Shown here piece by piece: positions 1-6,344 of a DNA stretch of 7,266 nucleotides. The notes below the pieces were generated by a model. The model saw nothing but the letters and a program-made list of their open reading frames with translations. It was not told the origin of the DNA and did no database searches. This DNA comes from JBBQBQ01 sp038317685 (lineage in GTDB: Bacteria; Desulfobacterota; Desulfuromonadia; Desulfuromonadales; DDH964). Positions within the stretch are counted from its first letter, which is position 1. Each line of letters begins with the position of its first letter. A program made the position numbers and the translations under genes. The stretch lies in NCBI GenBank assembly GCA_038317685.1, contig JBBQBQ010000183.1, positions 1 to 7,266 of the forward strand. The letters are read 5' to 3'.

Positions 1-982
1 TCGCGTCCCTCAGGACGGGCGCTTCAAAGTCCGGATGGGGGGGAAATCGATCGACTTCCGGGTCTCCATCATGCCGAGTATCTTTGGTGAAGATGCGGTC
101 ATCAGAATTCTCGATAAGGAGTCGATCGCCCTCGACCTGCAGGGCCTGACCCTCGAAGCCCTCGGCATCCCCGACCGGGAACTGGTCCGTTTCCGGAGGA
201 AGATCCGCGAACCTTACGGCATGGTATTGGTGACCGGGCCGACCGGCAGCGGCAAGACGACCACTCTCTACGCCGCCCTGTCGGAAATCAACAATGAAGA
301 AGAAAAAATCATCACTATTGAAGACCCGGTCGAGTACCAGGTTAAAGGGGTGGTCCAGATCCCCGTCAACGAAAAGAAAGGGTTGACCTTCGCCCGCGGG
401 TTGCGCTCCATTTTGCGCCACGATCCCGACAAGATCATGGTTGGTGAGATTCGGGACCCGGAAACGGCCCAGATTGCCGTGCAGTCGGCCCTGACCGGAC
501 ACCTGGTCTTTACCACCGTCCATGCCAACAACGTCTTTGATGTTCTTGGCCGCTTTCTCCATATGGGGATCGATCCCTATAATTTCGTGGCCTGCCTCAA
601 CTGCGTGGCAGCACAGCGACTGGTGCGTAGGATCTGTCCTCACTGCCGGGCCGAGGTTCGCTACGATCGTCAACTTCTGGAAGAGTCGGGCCTCAACGTC
701 GATGCGGCCCAGGCGCGGGTCTTTTTCGAAGGCCGCGGTTGCGGAGAATGCCATGGCACCGGCTATCACGGACGCAGCGCCATTGTCGAATTGCTTGACC
801 TCAACGATGAAATCCGGGAGTTGATCGTCACCAAGGCTCCGGTCAGCCAACTGAAGCGGGCCGCCCGGGCGGCAGGCACTCTTTTCCTGAGGGAATCGGC
901 CCTGGAGAAAGTTTATGCCGGGGTGACCTCGTTGCGGGAAATCAATCGGGTTACTTTTGTCGAACGGGCGGAGGGCGAGTGA
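1..982 (+). CDS. gspE: GspE/PilB-family secretion assembly ATPase, 5'-truncated by the window edge
   Basis: Cytoplasmic hexameric ATPase that powers pseudopilus or pilus assembly by cycling against the platform protein (GspF/PilC) and GspL/PilM. The frame is open from base 2, and its first residues (RVPQDGRFKVR) match the RLPQDGR-type stretch of this family, so the ATG at 35 is an internal Met and the N-terminal domains lie upstream. Visible motifs: Walker A GPTGSGKTT (236-262), Asp box IEDPVEY (317-337), Walker B-like IMVGEIRD (434-457), and His box HLVFTTVHAN (500-529). A zinc-type tetracysteine follows, as CPHC (635-646) and CGEC (740-751), the usual metal-binding insert of GspE/PilB. The retained part looks intact up to TGA at 980-982, which overlaps the GTG start of the PilM-like gene. 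The motif set and downstream partners argue for an assembly ATPase rather than a PilT-type retraction ATPase. GspE versus PilB cannot be settled from this part alone. Confidence 0.96.
   Translation, partial: RVPQDGRFKVRMGGKSIDFRVSIMPSIFGEDAVIRILDKESIALDLQGLTLEALGIPDRELVRFRRKIREPYGMVLVTGPTGSGKTTTLYAALSEINNEEEKIITIEDPVEYQVKGVVQIPVNEKKGLTFARGLRSILRHDPDKIMVGEIRDPETAQIAVQSALTGHLVFTTVHANNVFDVLGRFLHMGIDPYNFVACLNCVAAQRLVRRICPHCRAEVRYDRQLLEESGLNVDAAQARVFFEGRGCGECHGTGYHGRSAIVELLDLNDEIRELIVTKAPVSQLKRAARAAGTLFLRESALEKVYAGVTSLREINRVTFVERAEGE
979..982 (+). promoter_or_regulatory. GTGA stop/start overlap coupling the ATPase and PilM-like genes
   Basis: The TGA of the ATPase (980-982) overlaps the GTG start of the PilM-like gene (979-981). 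GGAGG at 970-974 lies in the end of the ATPase gene. This layout usually gives translational coupling by terminating ribosomes, and it keeps the two interacting proteins in proportion. Confidence 0.8.
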
Positions 983-1893
983 TCCAAAGAACGTATCTCG
1001 GGCTGGATGTTCGCCCTGGGGAATTGCGTGCGGTCGCTCTGCACCGGCATCGACGCGGTGCCATCCTTGCTGGTGGGCGGCTGATGACGCTGGGACCTGC
1101 GGTCCTGGTTCCGGGGAGCCGCGAAGCCAATATTCGTGAAGAGCGGGACTTTGTTGCGGCGGTTCGGGAGGTCTTAAATCCCCTGGCTGGTCGGGAGGAA
1201 CGGATCGCGTTGTCGCTGCCGGAGGGGGCGGGCCGCCTGGTCTTGACCGAATGCGAGACCCCCCTGCGGTCCGCCGCGGAGGGGCGGGAAGTCCTCAAGT
1301 GGCAGCTCAAGAATCATTTGCCTGCCGACGCTCAAGAGGTCAAGGTCGACTATCAGGTCCTCGATCGGAGTGAATCGGGCCGCATCCGGGTGCTGGTGGC
1401 CCTGGTGGCACGGCGGGTGTTGGATCAGTACGAAGAACTTCTCTCTGAAGCGGGGTACAGCGCCCAGTTGATCGATTTTTTCCCTTTCAACCTCTATAAC
1501 TATTATCGGGCGCGGCTTGAACTTGGGACCGACTTTCTGCTGGTCGGGATCGACCGGGGGACACTTTCCCTGCAGCTCTTCCAAGGGCAGTCGCTGAGTT
1601 TTTTCCGCTCCCGGGAGGTCGGAAGCGAACCTTCCGGAGTCTTCATGGAGATCAGTCGAACCCTGGCCGGACTGTATGGGTCCATCCCTGCCCTGCGCCG
1701 GTCGCCGGTTTACCTGCATTGTGACTGGCAGGACCCAACCGAGTTGGTGGAAGCGCTCCGCTCGACCTTCGAGCGTGAGGTCACCCTCCTTGACCCCTAT
1801 CTGCAGCGGGTGGCCAGGACTCCTCTGGATTTGCCGGAATGGCGTAGCCGGGGGTTCGCCGCTGCTTTTGGCGCAGCCGAACGGCTGATGTGA
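979..1893 (+). CDS. pilM: PilM-like actin-fold protein (equivalent of the GspL cytoplasmic domain)
   Basis: A 304-residue soluble protein with no membrane segment. In the family, PilM sits on the cytoplasmic face, binds the N-terminal tail of PilN and links the inner-membrane complex to the ATPase. Actin-fold features: an N-terminal strand-turn YLGLDVRPGELRAVAL (residues 6-21, phosphate-1 type) and a second LLVGIDRGTLSLQLF (187-201, phosphate-2 type), with 'EVLKWQLKNHLP' (104-115) resembling the PilM 1C-subdomain region. The usual glycine-rich adenosine loop is not obvious: around residues 214-234 I see VGSEPSGVFMEISRTLAGLYG instead, so nucleotide binding may be weak or absent, as in GspL. 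The start is GTG at 979, sharing GTGA with the ATPase stop and preceded by GGAGG (970-974) at a somewhat short spacing. The position between ATPase and PilN-like gene supports the assignment. Sequence similarity to known PilM appears low by eye, so the call rests on motifs and order. Confidence 0.85.
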   Translation: MIQRTYLGLDVRPGELRAVALHRHRRGAILAGGRLMTLGPAVLVPGSREANIREERDFVAAVREVLNPLAGREERIALSLPEGAGRLVLTECETPLRSAAEGREVLKWQLKNHLPADAQEVKVDYQVLDRSESGRIRVLVALVARRVLDQYEELLSEAGYSAQLIDFFPFNLYNYYRARLELGTDFLLVGIDRGTLSLQLFQGQSLSFFRSREVGSEPSGVFMEISRTLAGLYGSIPALRRSPVYLHCDWQDPTELVEALRSTFEREVTLLDPYLQRVARTPLDLPEWRSRGFAAAFGAAERLM

Positions 1894-1895
1894 GG
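1892..1895 (+). promoter_or_regulatory. Ribosome binding site deciding the PilN-like start
   Basis: GAGG overlaps the PilM-like TGA stop. It is 8 bases from ATG 1904 but only 2 bases from ATG 1898, so it favours the 1904 start. Confidence 0.6.
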
Positions 1896-1903
1896 CAATG
1901 GGT

Positions 1904-2458
1904 ATGAAACCGACGTTGAACCTGGCCAGTCGCGCTTATGTGAATCGCCGTTTGCTCTTTGCCAGCTACAGTCTGGCCGCGGTTTTGTTGCTGGCGATTC
2001 TGACGGTGACAGGGGGCTACCTCTGGCGCAGTCGGCAAACGGCCGGCGACTTGCACACCAGAATCGCCGACCTGGAACGACAAGAAGTCGCCCAACGGGG
2101 GCCAAAAACGGTGGAATATTCCCCGGAGGATTACAAGAAGCTCCTCGTCCGCATCGACTTTGCCAACGACGTGTTGAAAAAAGATACCTTCCGCTGGACG
2201 GCCCTGCTCAGCCGACTGGAAGGGGTGGTGCCGGAGGGGGTCGGGCTGCGCAGCATCCGCCCGGATTTCAAGGCGGGCGGGTTGAATATCGTTGGGTTGG
2301 CCCGTAATTTTGCGAGTCTGCAGACTTTTCTCGACCAGTTGCTGGCTTCGCCTGACTTCTCGGCGGTCTACCTTCTCAGGCAGGAACGTCTCGACCCCAA
2401 GACCGGGATGGGGAGTCAGACCCTCCGATTTACCTTGGCATTGAAGGGGGCGTTTTAA
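1904..2458 (+). CDS. pilN: PilN-like inner-membrane assembly protein
   Basis: About 184 residues, bitopic. A short cytoplasmic tail (MKPTLNLASRAYVNRRL) precedes one membrane helix at about residues 18-42 (ASYSLAAVLLLAILTVTGGYLW), a short heptad-like stretch (about 47-65), and a periplasmic domain with the ferredoxin-like pattern of PilN/GspL C-termini (about 96-184). The 'LNLASR.YVNRR' tail corresponds to the conserved INLLP-type motif by which PilN binds PilM. In the family it heterodimerises with PilO. Two ATGs are possible, 1898 and 1904. I chose 1904 because GAGG at 1892-1895 lies 8 bases before it and only 2 bases before 1898; the longer form would just add Met-Gly. The gene follows pilM by 10 bases and its TAA (2456-2458) abuts the next ATG. 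Confidence is high for the PilN/Fimbrial-assembly family and moderate for the exact start. Confidence 0.87.
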   Translation: MKPTLNLASRAYVNRRLLFASYSLAAVLLLAILTVTGGYLWRSRQTAGDLHTRIADLERQEVAQRGPKTVEYSPEDYKKLLVRIDFANDVLKKDTFRWTALLSRLEGVVPEGVGLRSIRPDFKAGGLNIVGLARNFASLQTFLDQLLASPDFSAVYLLRQERLDPKTGMGSQTLRFTLALKGAF

Positions 2459-2461
2459 ATG
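2456..2461 (+). promoter_or_regulatory. TAAATG abutting stop and start between the PilN- and PilO-like genes
   Basis: The PilN-like stop TAA (2456-2458) is directly followed by the PilO-like ATG (2459-2461). AGGGGG at 2445-2450 is 8 bases upstream. It is consistent with coupled synthesis of two proteins that form heterodimers in this family. Confidence 0.75.
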
Positions 2462-3031
2462 TCCAGGGAATCTTTATTGGTTGCCGCTTGGCGTTTGAAC
2501 CGCACCGTCCCGGCCTTGATCGGGTTCCTGTTGTTCCTCACCCTGGTGGCACTGGGAGTCGCCCGCCTGGTGATCGCGCCGCAGCTTGCTGATTTGCAGG
2601 CAACTTTTCTGCAGCAACAGGAAAAATATCGACAACTCCGCCGCAACAGCGACCTGATCGATACCCCTCAGGCCCGCTATCGTCAGGGCGAAAGCGAACT
2701 GGAAACCTTTCTCCAGGCCATTCCCCCCAGCCAGGATTTTCCGGTCATGGTGAGTGACCTGTTCGAGATGGCTGGACAGACGGGGCTCGATATTGCCAAC
2801 ATCGGCTATGATCCAAAAGTTCTCAAAGACGAACCCCTGCTGAGCTATTCTCTGGGTTTCAACGTGGTGGGGAGTTATGACCAGATCAAACAGTTCATCT
2901 TTTTGATCGAACACTCTGCGCGCATGATCGCTATCGAGGAATTGAATCTGAACACGGTGCAAGATCAAGGGACTGATAAGGTCGCCCTCACCCTACGCCT
3001 GACCACGTTATTCAGGATGGACGGCCCATGA
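2459..3031 (+). CDS. pilO: PilO/GspM-like inner-membrane assembly protein
   Basis: 190 residues, bitopic, N-terminus in the cytoplasm. One membrane helix spans about residues 17-40 (ends RLVIAPQL), followed by a coiled-coil-like segment (about 42-65, DLQATFLQQQEKYRQLRR) and a periplasmic domain. The periplasmic part shows the typical PilO order: 'FLQAIPPSQDFPVMVSDLFE' (84-103), then 'GFNVVGSYDQIKQFIFLIE' (133-151), then 'IAIEELNLN' (158-166), which resembles the family pattern GsY..l..Fl..le...r.i.i..l.l. In the family it pairs with PilN to form the alignment complex that contacts the GspC/PilP protein and the pseudopilin. ATG 2459 follows the pilN stop with no gap; AGGGGG (2445-2450) is 8 bases upstream. 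Its TGA (3029-3031) overlaps the next ATG. Length is normal for PilO. Confidence 0.88.
   Translation: MSRESLLVAAWRLNRTVPALIGFLLFLTLVALGVARLVIAPQLADLQATFLQQQEKYRQLRRNSDLIDTPQARYRQGESELETFLQAIPPSQDFPVMVSDLFEMAGQTGLDIANIGYDPKVLKDEPLLSYSLGFNVVGSYDQIKQFIFLIEHSARMIAIEELNLNTVQDQGTDKVALTLRLTTLFRMDGP
3028..3031 (+). promoter_or_regulatory. ATGA overlap between the PilO-like and GspC/PilP-like genes
   Basis: The ATG at 3028-3030 overlaps the TGA at 3029-3031. The only nearby ribosome binding site is AGGA (3014-3017), 10 bases upstream and weak, so coupling is likely to matter here. Confidence 0.75.
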
Positions 3032-3849
3032 ACCGCAAACGCCTGATCCTGATCATTCTTCTGGCGCTGCTGGGCCTGGCCCTGGGATACGCATGGTGGG
3101 CCACCCCGCGCCAGGAACATGTCGCGGGCCAGCCGACCCTTGTGGAGCGCCCTCGGGTGGCGAACAATACGGGTCGGCCGGCGGGGGGGGAGGGTGAGGC
3201 CGGGCACGTCCGACTCGACTTGCTGACTCTGGACGATGCAGGGTTCCCAGGATCCAAGCGCAACATCTTCGGATCCATCCAGCCTCCTCCACCGCCACCG
3301 CGGCCTGCTCCAGCGGCTCTTCCGGTAGCGGCGGCTGCTTCTTCCGTGCCACCGGTGGCTGTCGCCCTCCCCCCGTCAGCCGCCGATGTGGCGCAGCGAG
3401 AATTGGCCCGGTTCACCTTCCTTGGGTTTCTGGAAAAGGGGGGCGAGCAGACGGTTTTTTTATCCGGAAACAACGAATTGTTTCTGGTCAGGAAAGGGTC
3501 CCGGTTCGGCCGAAACCAAGAGTTCATAGTGGCCGGGCTGACCCCGGAGAAACTCATTTTGCGCCAAGTGGACGATCCGCGCGAGATCGTCATCACGCTC
3601 GTCGAAAAAGCCCCGTTGGTGCCGCAGAAAGCGGCCAGCAAGTCCCGGGCGTCCGGCAAGTCCCGGTCGGTCCTTCCCCCTCGCGTCCAACTCCGCCCCC
3701 CCGTCGAACCCGAGCCCCCGGAAGAGCTTGAACCCCCCCAGGAAATTCCTGGGGACGATGGGGCGCCTCCGGTCAAGGCGGAGGCGCAACCCGAATCTGC
3801 ACCGCCGGAAAGCCCCCCCCCGGCGACCCCGAGTGAGGTTAACCAATGA
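3028..3849 (+). CDS. GspC/PilP-like inner-membrane to secretin bridging protein with proline-rich linkers
   Basis: 273 residues. An N-terminal signal anchor (residues 5-24, LILIILLALLGLALGYAWW) is followed by a flexible region, the motif SKRNIFG (76-82) as seen before the homology region of GspC/PilP-type proteins, and a Pro/Ala-rich linker (86-118, with six consecutive prolines). A compact beta-rich domain at about 125-194 (ELARFTFLGFLEKGGEQTVF, then LFLVRKGSRFG, EFIVAGLTPEKLIL and EIVITLVEK) has the pattern of the GspC HR / PilP domain, which binds the secretin N0 domain. A second disordered tail (about 200-273) is rich in Pro and Glu after a Lys/Arg/Ser patch. There is no PDZ domain as in classical GspC, and no lipobox as in PilP. 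ATG 3028 overlaps the pilO stop (ATGA), and the TGA overlaps the secretin ATG. The role is inferred from domain pattern and order; the primary sequence is too variable to choose between GspC and PilP. Confidence 0.8.
   Translation: MNRKRLILIILLALLGLALGYAWWATPRQEHVAGQPTLVERPRVANNTGRPAGGEGEAGHVRLDLLTLDDAGFPGSKRNIFGSIQPPPPPPRPAPAALPVAAAASSVPPVAVALPPSAADVAQRELARFTFLGFLEKGGEQTVFLSGNNELFLVRKGSRFGRNQEFIVAGLTPEKLILRQVDDPREIVITLVEKAPLVPQKAASKSRASGKSRSVLPPRVQLRPPVEPEPPEELEPPQEIPGDDGAPPVKAEAQPESAPPESPPPATPSEVNQ
3638..3666 (+). repeat. Two direct copies of an 11-base repeat in the GspC/PilP-like gene
   Basis: GCAAGTCCCGG occurs at 3638-3648 and 3656-3666, a period of 18 bases. It gives the basic hexapeptide repeat SKSRAS/GKSRSV just after the folded HR-like domain. 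Likely a local duplication in a disordered basic patch. Confidence 0.65.
3736..3754. repeat. Perfect inverted repeat, 9-base arms around one central base
   Basis: The sequence CCCCAGGAAATTCCTGGGG reads the same on both strands apart from its central base. In RNA it could form an 8-bp stem with a 3-base loop. It lies in the proline-rich tail of the GspC/PilP-like gene (encoding about PPQEIPG), roughly 90 bases before the secretin start. No T-run follows, so it is not a classical intrinsic terminator. Confidence 0.75.
3846..3849 (+). promoter_or_regulatory. ATGA overlap between the GspC/PilP-like gene and the secretin gene
   Basis: The ATG at 3846-3848 overlaps the TGA at 3847-3849. GAGG at 3835-3838 is well placed, 7 bases upstream. 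The two products are expected to touch each other in the periplasm. Confidence 0.8.
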
Positions 3850-6338
3850 TTGGACGGACCTTATCCAAGTTCCCATGGCCACTGTTAATCTGTCTTCTGG
3901 TTCTGTCCGGCTGTGTCGCTGGAGAGCGGGCTATTGTCAGCGGCAAGCAGTTACAGGAACAGGGCCATTACGACGCGGCGCTGGCCCGTTTCCAGGAAGC
4001 GGTGGCCAAGAATCCCAATCGTCAGGAATACCGGGTGCTCCTTTCCAATGCCCGGGCCCGGGCGGCATGGGCCCATCTGGAGCAGGGTCGGGAAGAACTG
4101 GCGAAGGATCAGATGCCGCAGGCGATGGGCGAATTCCGGATTGCTCTCGGGATCGACCCGACGCTGCAGGAGGCCCAACAGAGTCTGGCCCGGGCTGAAA
4201 CCCGGTTGAAGGCCGAACGGCTCATTGCCGAAGCGGAAGACTTTTTCCGGCAAAGACGCTTTCCCCAAGCCAAACAGAACCTGGAAGAGGCACTGACTCT
4301 GGTCCCGGGCGACAGTCGGGCACAGGCGCTGCTTGACAAGGTTCGTGATGTGCGGAGCACGGTTATGGACGGTTACGACCTCGAAGTCGCTTCCGACAAG
4401 CCGATTACCATCAAATTCAAGGATGCCCGTATCCGTGATGTCTTCACGATCCTGTCCAAACTCTCCGGGATCAATTTCATCTTCGACGAAGACCTCAAGG
4501 ATCAAAACGTCACCGTCTTTTTGGAAAAAGCGACCTTCGCCCAGACCCTCGAACTACTGCTGAAGATGAACGACCTCGGTAGACGGGTGCTGAACCCCAA
4601 GACGATCATTATTTACAGCAATACTAAAGACAAAGACAAACAGTACCAGGATCAGGTCATTCAGACGTTCTACCTGTCCAATATTGACGCCAAGAAGGCT
4701 GTCAACCTGCTGCGCACCATGTTGCAGTTACGCAAGATCTATGTTCACGAGGAACTGAACGCCTTGGTGATTCGGGACAATCCCGAAGTGATCAGGTTGG
4801 CCCAGCAGATTCTTGAGGCAGCCGACCGGCCGGACGCGGAAGTCGTCTACGATATTGAACTGGTCGAGATCGGGCATAACAATACCCTCAACTTCGGTCC
4901 CAAGCTCTCCAGTTATTCCATCAGTGCCGGAGTTTCGAAGGAAGGATCCGGAACCATTGTCGGCTCGTCCTTAAGCCCCGGAGGCAGTACCGCTGGTTTG
5001 ATTGCCAATCTGTCGAACCTCGACACGTTTTACACCTTGCCGACGGCCACCTTCGATTTTGCAAAAACCCTCTCCGATTCGGAAATCCTGGCCAATCCGA
5101 AGATCCGGGTCAAGAACAAGGAAAAGGCCAAGGTCCATATCGGAACCCGGGAACCGGTCATTACGGTGACAACCACCGGAACGGATACCGCCACCGACAA
5201 CATCCAGTACGTGGATGTCGGGGTGAAGGTGGAAGTGGAAGCCCATGTTCAGCTCGACAACTCGATCCTGACCAAATTGAGTCTCGAAGTGAGCAATGCT
5301 GAGCGTTTGACTCCGACCAAAAATGGCAGCATTCCCCTGCGGATCACCACCACCAACGCCCAAACGTCCTTGAACCTCAAGGACGGTGAGACGACTGTCA
5401 TCGGCGGGTTGATCCGCAATGATGATTCGGCAGGGAAATCCTCTATCCCGTTCCTTGGGGATATCCCGCTCTTGGGGAGTTTGCTGACCAGCCATACCAA
5501 CAACAAGATCAAGCGGGAGATTTTGATGTCGATCACCCCGCATATTGTCAAATCCATTGATTTGCCGCGGTCTGATGTGGCAAGTATCTGGTCCGGAAGC
5601 GAAGATGAACTTAAGGCCGGCCAGAACTTCAAAGCCTTTGCCGAATCCTTCGTCGCCCCGGCGGATAAACCGGCGGCGGCACCTGTGCCGGCTCGGGTGC
5701 CGCCAACCCCGCTCACGGCAGTGCCGGGTCAACCGGAGACGGTCCCTTCGGCGTTTGTGCCGGTGCCGGCCTCCGCTCCGGAAGGAGTCCCGTCCGCTCC
5801 GGAACAAACGCCCCCAGGGCGTATCGAAAACACGTCCCAAGCGCCGCAGACTATCCCGACCCCGGTCGAGACCGAGGTGGTGCCCCAAATTGACCTGCCC
5901 CCGCTGAAGGATTCCTCTCCTCCCGGCATCATGCGCGTCTTCCCGGTGGGACCGACTCTCGCCACGGTCGGGGAGGAATTCGAAGTGGAGGTGGCCGCCG
6001 ATGGCGTCGAGATGCTCTATAGTGCCCCACTCTTTGTCACCTATCCCCCGAATTTGCTGGAATTCGTTCGGGTGAAGGAAGGAGAGTTCCTCGGTCGGGA
6101 TGGGCAGACCACCATCTTCACGGTCAGCAACAACCGCGACCTGGGACAGTTGATCATCGGGACCAAACAGGGGCCAGGCGGGACCGGCGTCAGTGGCGGG
6201 GGGATTCTGGCCCAGGTGACCTTCAAGGCTCTCGCCCCCGGGGCCGGATCGGTGACCCTGGACCGGGTCAATTTTAGAAATCCGGCCGGTGGCCGTCTGC
6301 CGGTGTCCCCCGGCACTCTCGCCATCGAGGTTCATTAA
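3846..6338 (+). CDS. gspD: Secretin lipoprotein (GspD/PilQ family) with N-terminal TPRs and C-terminal cohesin-like domain
   Basis: Outer-membrane channel subunit, 830 residues. Order: signal peptide with lipobox LSGC (Cys23, codon 3912-3914), so probably lipidated; about three TPR-like helical repeats (about 34-165, e.g. GHYDAALARFQEAVAKNP and RRFPQAKQNLEEALTLVPG); an STN/N0-type domain (about 184-258, ITIKFKDARIRDVFTILSKL); one N1-type secretin_N domain (about 271-330, FYLSNIDAKKAVNLLRTML); and the secretin core (about 335-570) with SEILANPKIRVKN (412-424), VGVKVEVEAHV (458-468) and the signature VIGGLIRND with IPFLGDIPLLGSL (518-546). After that come a Pro/Ala-rich linker (about 603-694) and a cohesin-like beta domain (about 695-830; PLFVTYPPNLLEFVRVKEGEFL, ILAQVTFKALAPG). 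The periplasmic part is short and PilQ-like (N0-N1) rather than GspD-like (N0-N3). No separate pilotin-binding S-domain is seen. ATG 3846 overlaps the previous stop, and GAGG (3835-3838) lies 7 bases upstream. The secretin assignment is very secure; the cohesin call is strong by pattern. Confidence 0.96.
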   Translation: MIGRTLSKFPWPLLICLLVLSGCVAGERAIVSGKQLQEQGHYDAALARFQEAVAKNPNRQEYRVLLSNARARAAWAHLEQGREELAKDQMPQAMGEFRIALGIDPTLQEAQQSLARAETRLKAERLIAEAEDFFRQRRFPQAKQNLEEALTLVPGDSRAQALLDKVRDVRSTVMDGYDLEVASDKPITIKFKDARIRDVFTILSKLSGINFIFDEDLKDQNVTVFLEKATFAQTLELLLKMNDLGRRVLNPKTIIIYSNTKDKDKQYQDQVIQTFYLSNIDAKKAVNLLRTMLQLRKIYVHEELNALVIRDNPEVIRLAQQILEAADRPDAEVVYDIELVEIGHNNTLNFGPKLSSYSISAGVSKEGSGTIVGSSLSPGGSTAGLIANLSNLDTFYTLPTATFDFAKTLSDSEILANPKIRVKNKEKAKVHIGTREPVITVTTTGTDTATDNIQYVDVGVKVEVEAHVQLDNSILTKLSLEVSNAERLTPTKNGSIPLRITTTNAQTSLNLKDGETTVIGGLIRNDDSAGKSSIPFLGDIPLLGSLLTSHTNNKIKREILMSITPHIVKSIDLPRSDVASIWSGSEDELKAGQNFKAFAESFVAPADKPAAAPVPARVPPTPLTAVPGQPETVPSAFVPVPASAPEGVPSAPEQTPPGRIENTSQAPQTIPTPVETEVVPQIDLPPLKDSSPPGIMRVFPVGPTLATVGEEFEVEVAADGVEMLYSAPLFVTYPPNLLEFVRVKEGEFLGRDGQTTIFTVSNNRDLGQLIIGTKQGPGGTGVSGGGILAQVTFKALAPGAGSVTLDRVNFRNPAGGRLPVSPGTLAIEVH
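5772..5804 (+). repeat. Two direct copies of a 12-base repeat in the secretin linker
   Basis: TCCGCTCCGGAA occurs at 5772-5783 and 5793-5804, a period of 21 bases. It encodes a seven-residue repeat, SAPEGVP then SAPEQTP, inside the proline-rich linker between the secretin core and the cohesin-like domain. It is probably a small internal duplication in disordered sequence. Confidence 0.7.
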
Positions 6339-6344
6339 AGGGTG

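Noticed and set aside
1174..1719. A minus-strand open frame opposite the PilM-like gene
   Set aside because: No domain, no convincing ribosome binding site, and full overlap with a gene supported by motif and order.
3736..3760. The 3736 palindrome as an intrinsic terminator
   Set aside because: No T-run follows, and it lies inside an open reading frame in the middle of an operon.
3012..3776. A 254-codon minus-strand open frame opposite the GspC/PilP-like gene
   Set aside because: Its Gly/Ser/Arg-rich content mirrors the proline-rich sense strand, and no family features are visible.
4050..4076. Two adjacent short palindromes, GCCCGGGCCCGGGC (4050-4063) and ATGGGCCCAT (4067-4076)
   Set aside because: They lie in the TPR-coding part (Ala/Arg-rich) and have no loops or flanking signals; GC-rich alternating codons explain them.
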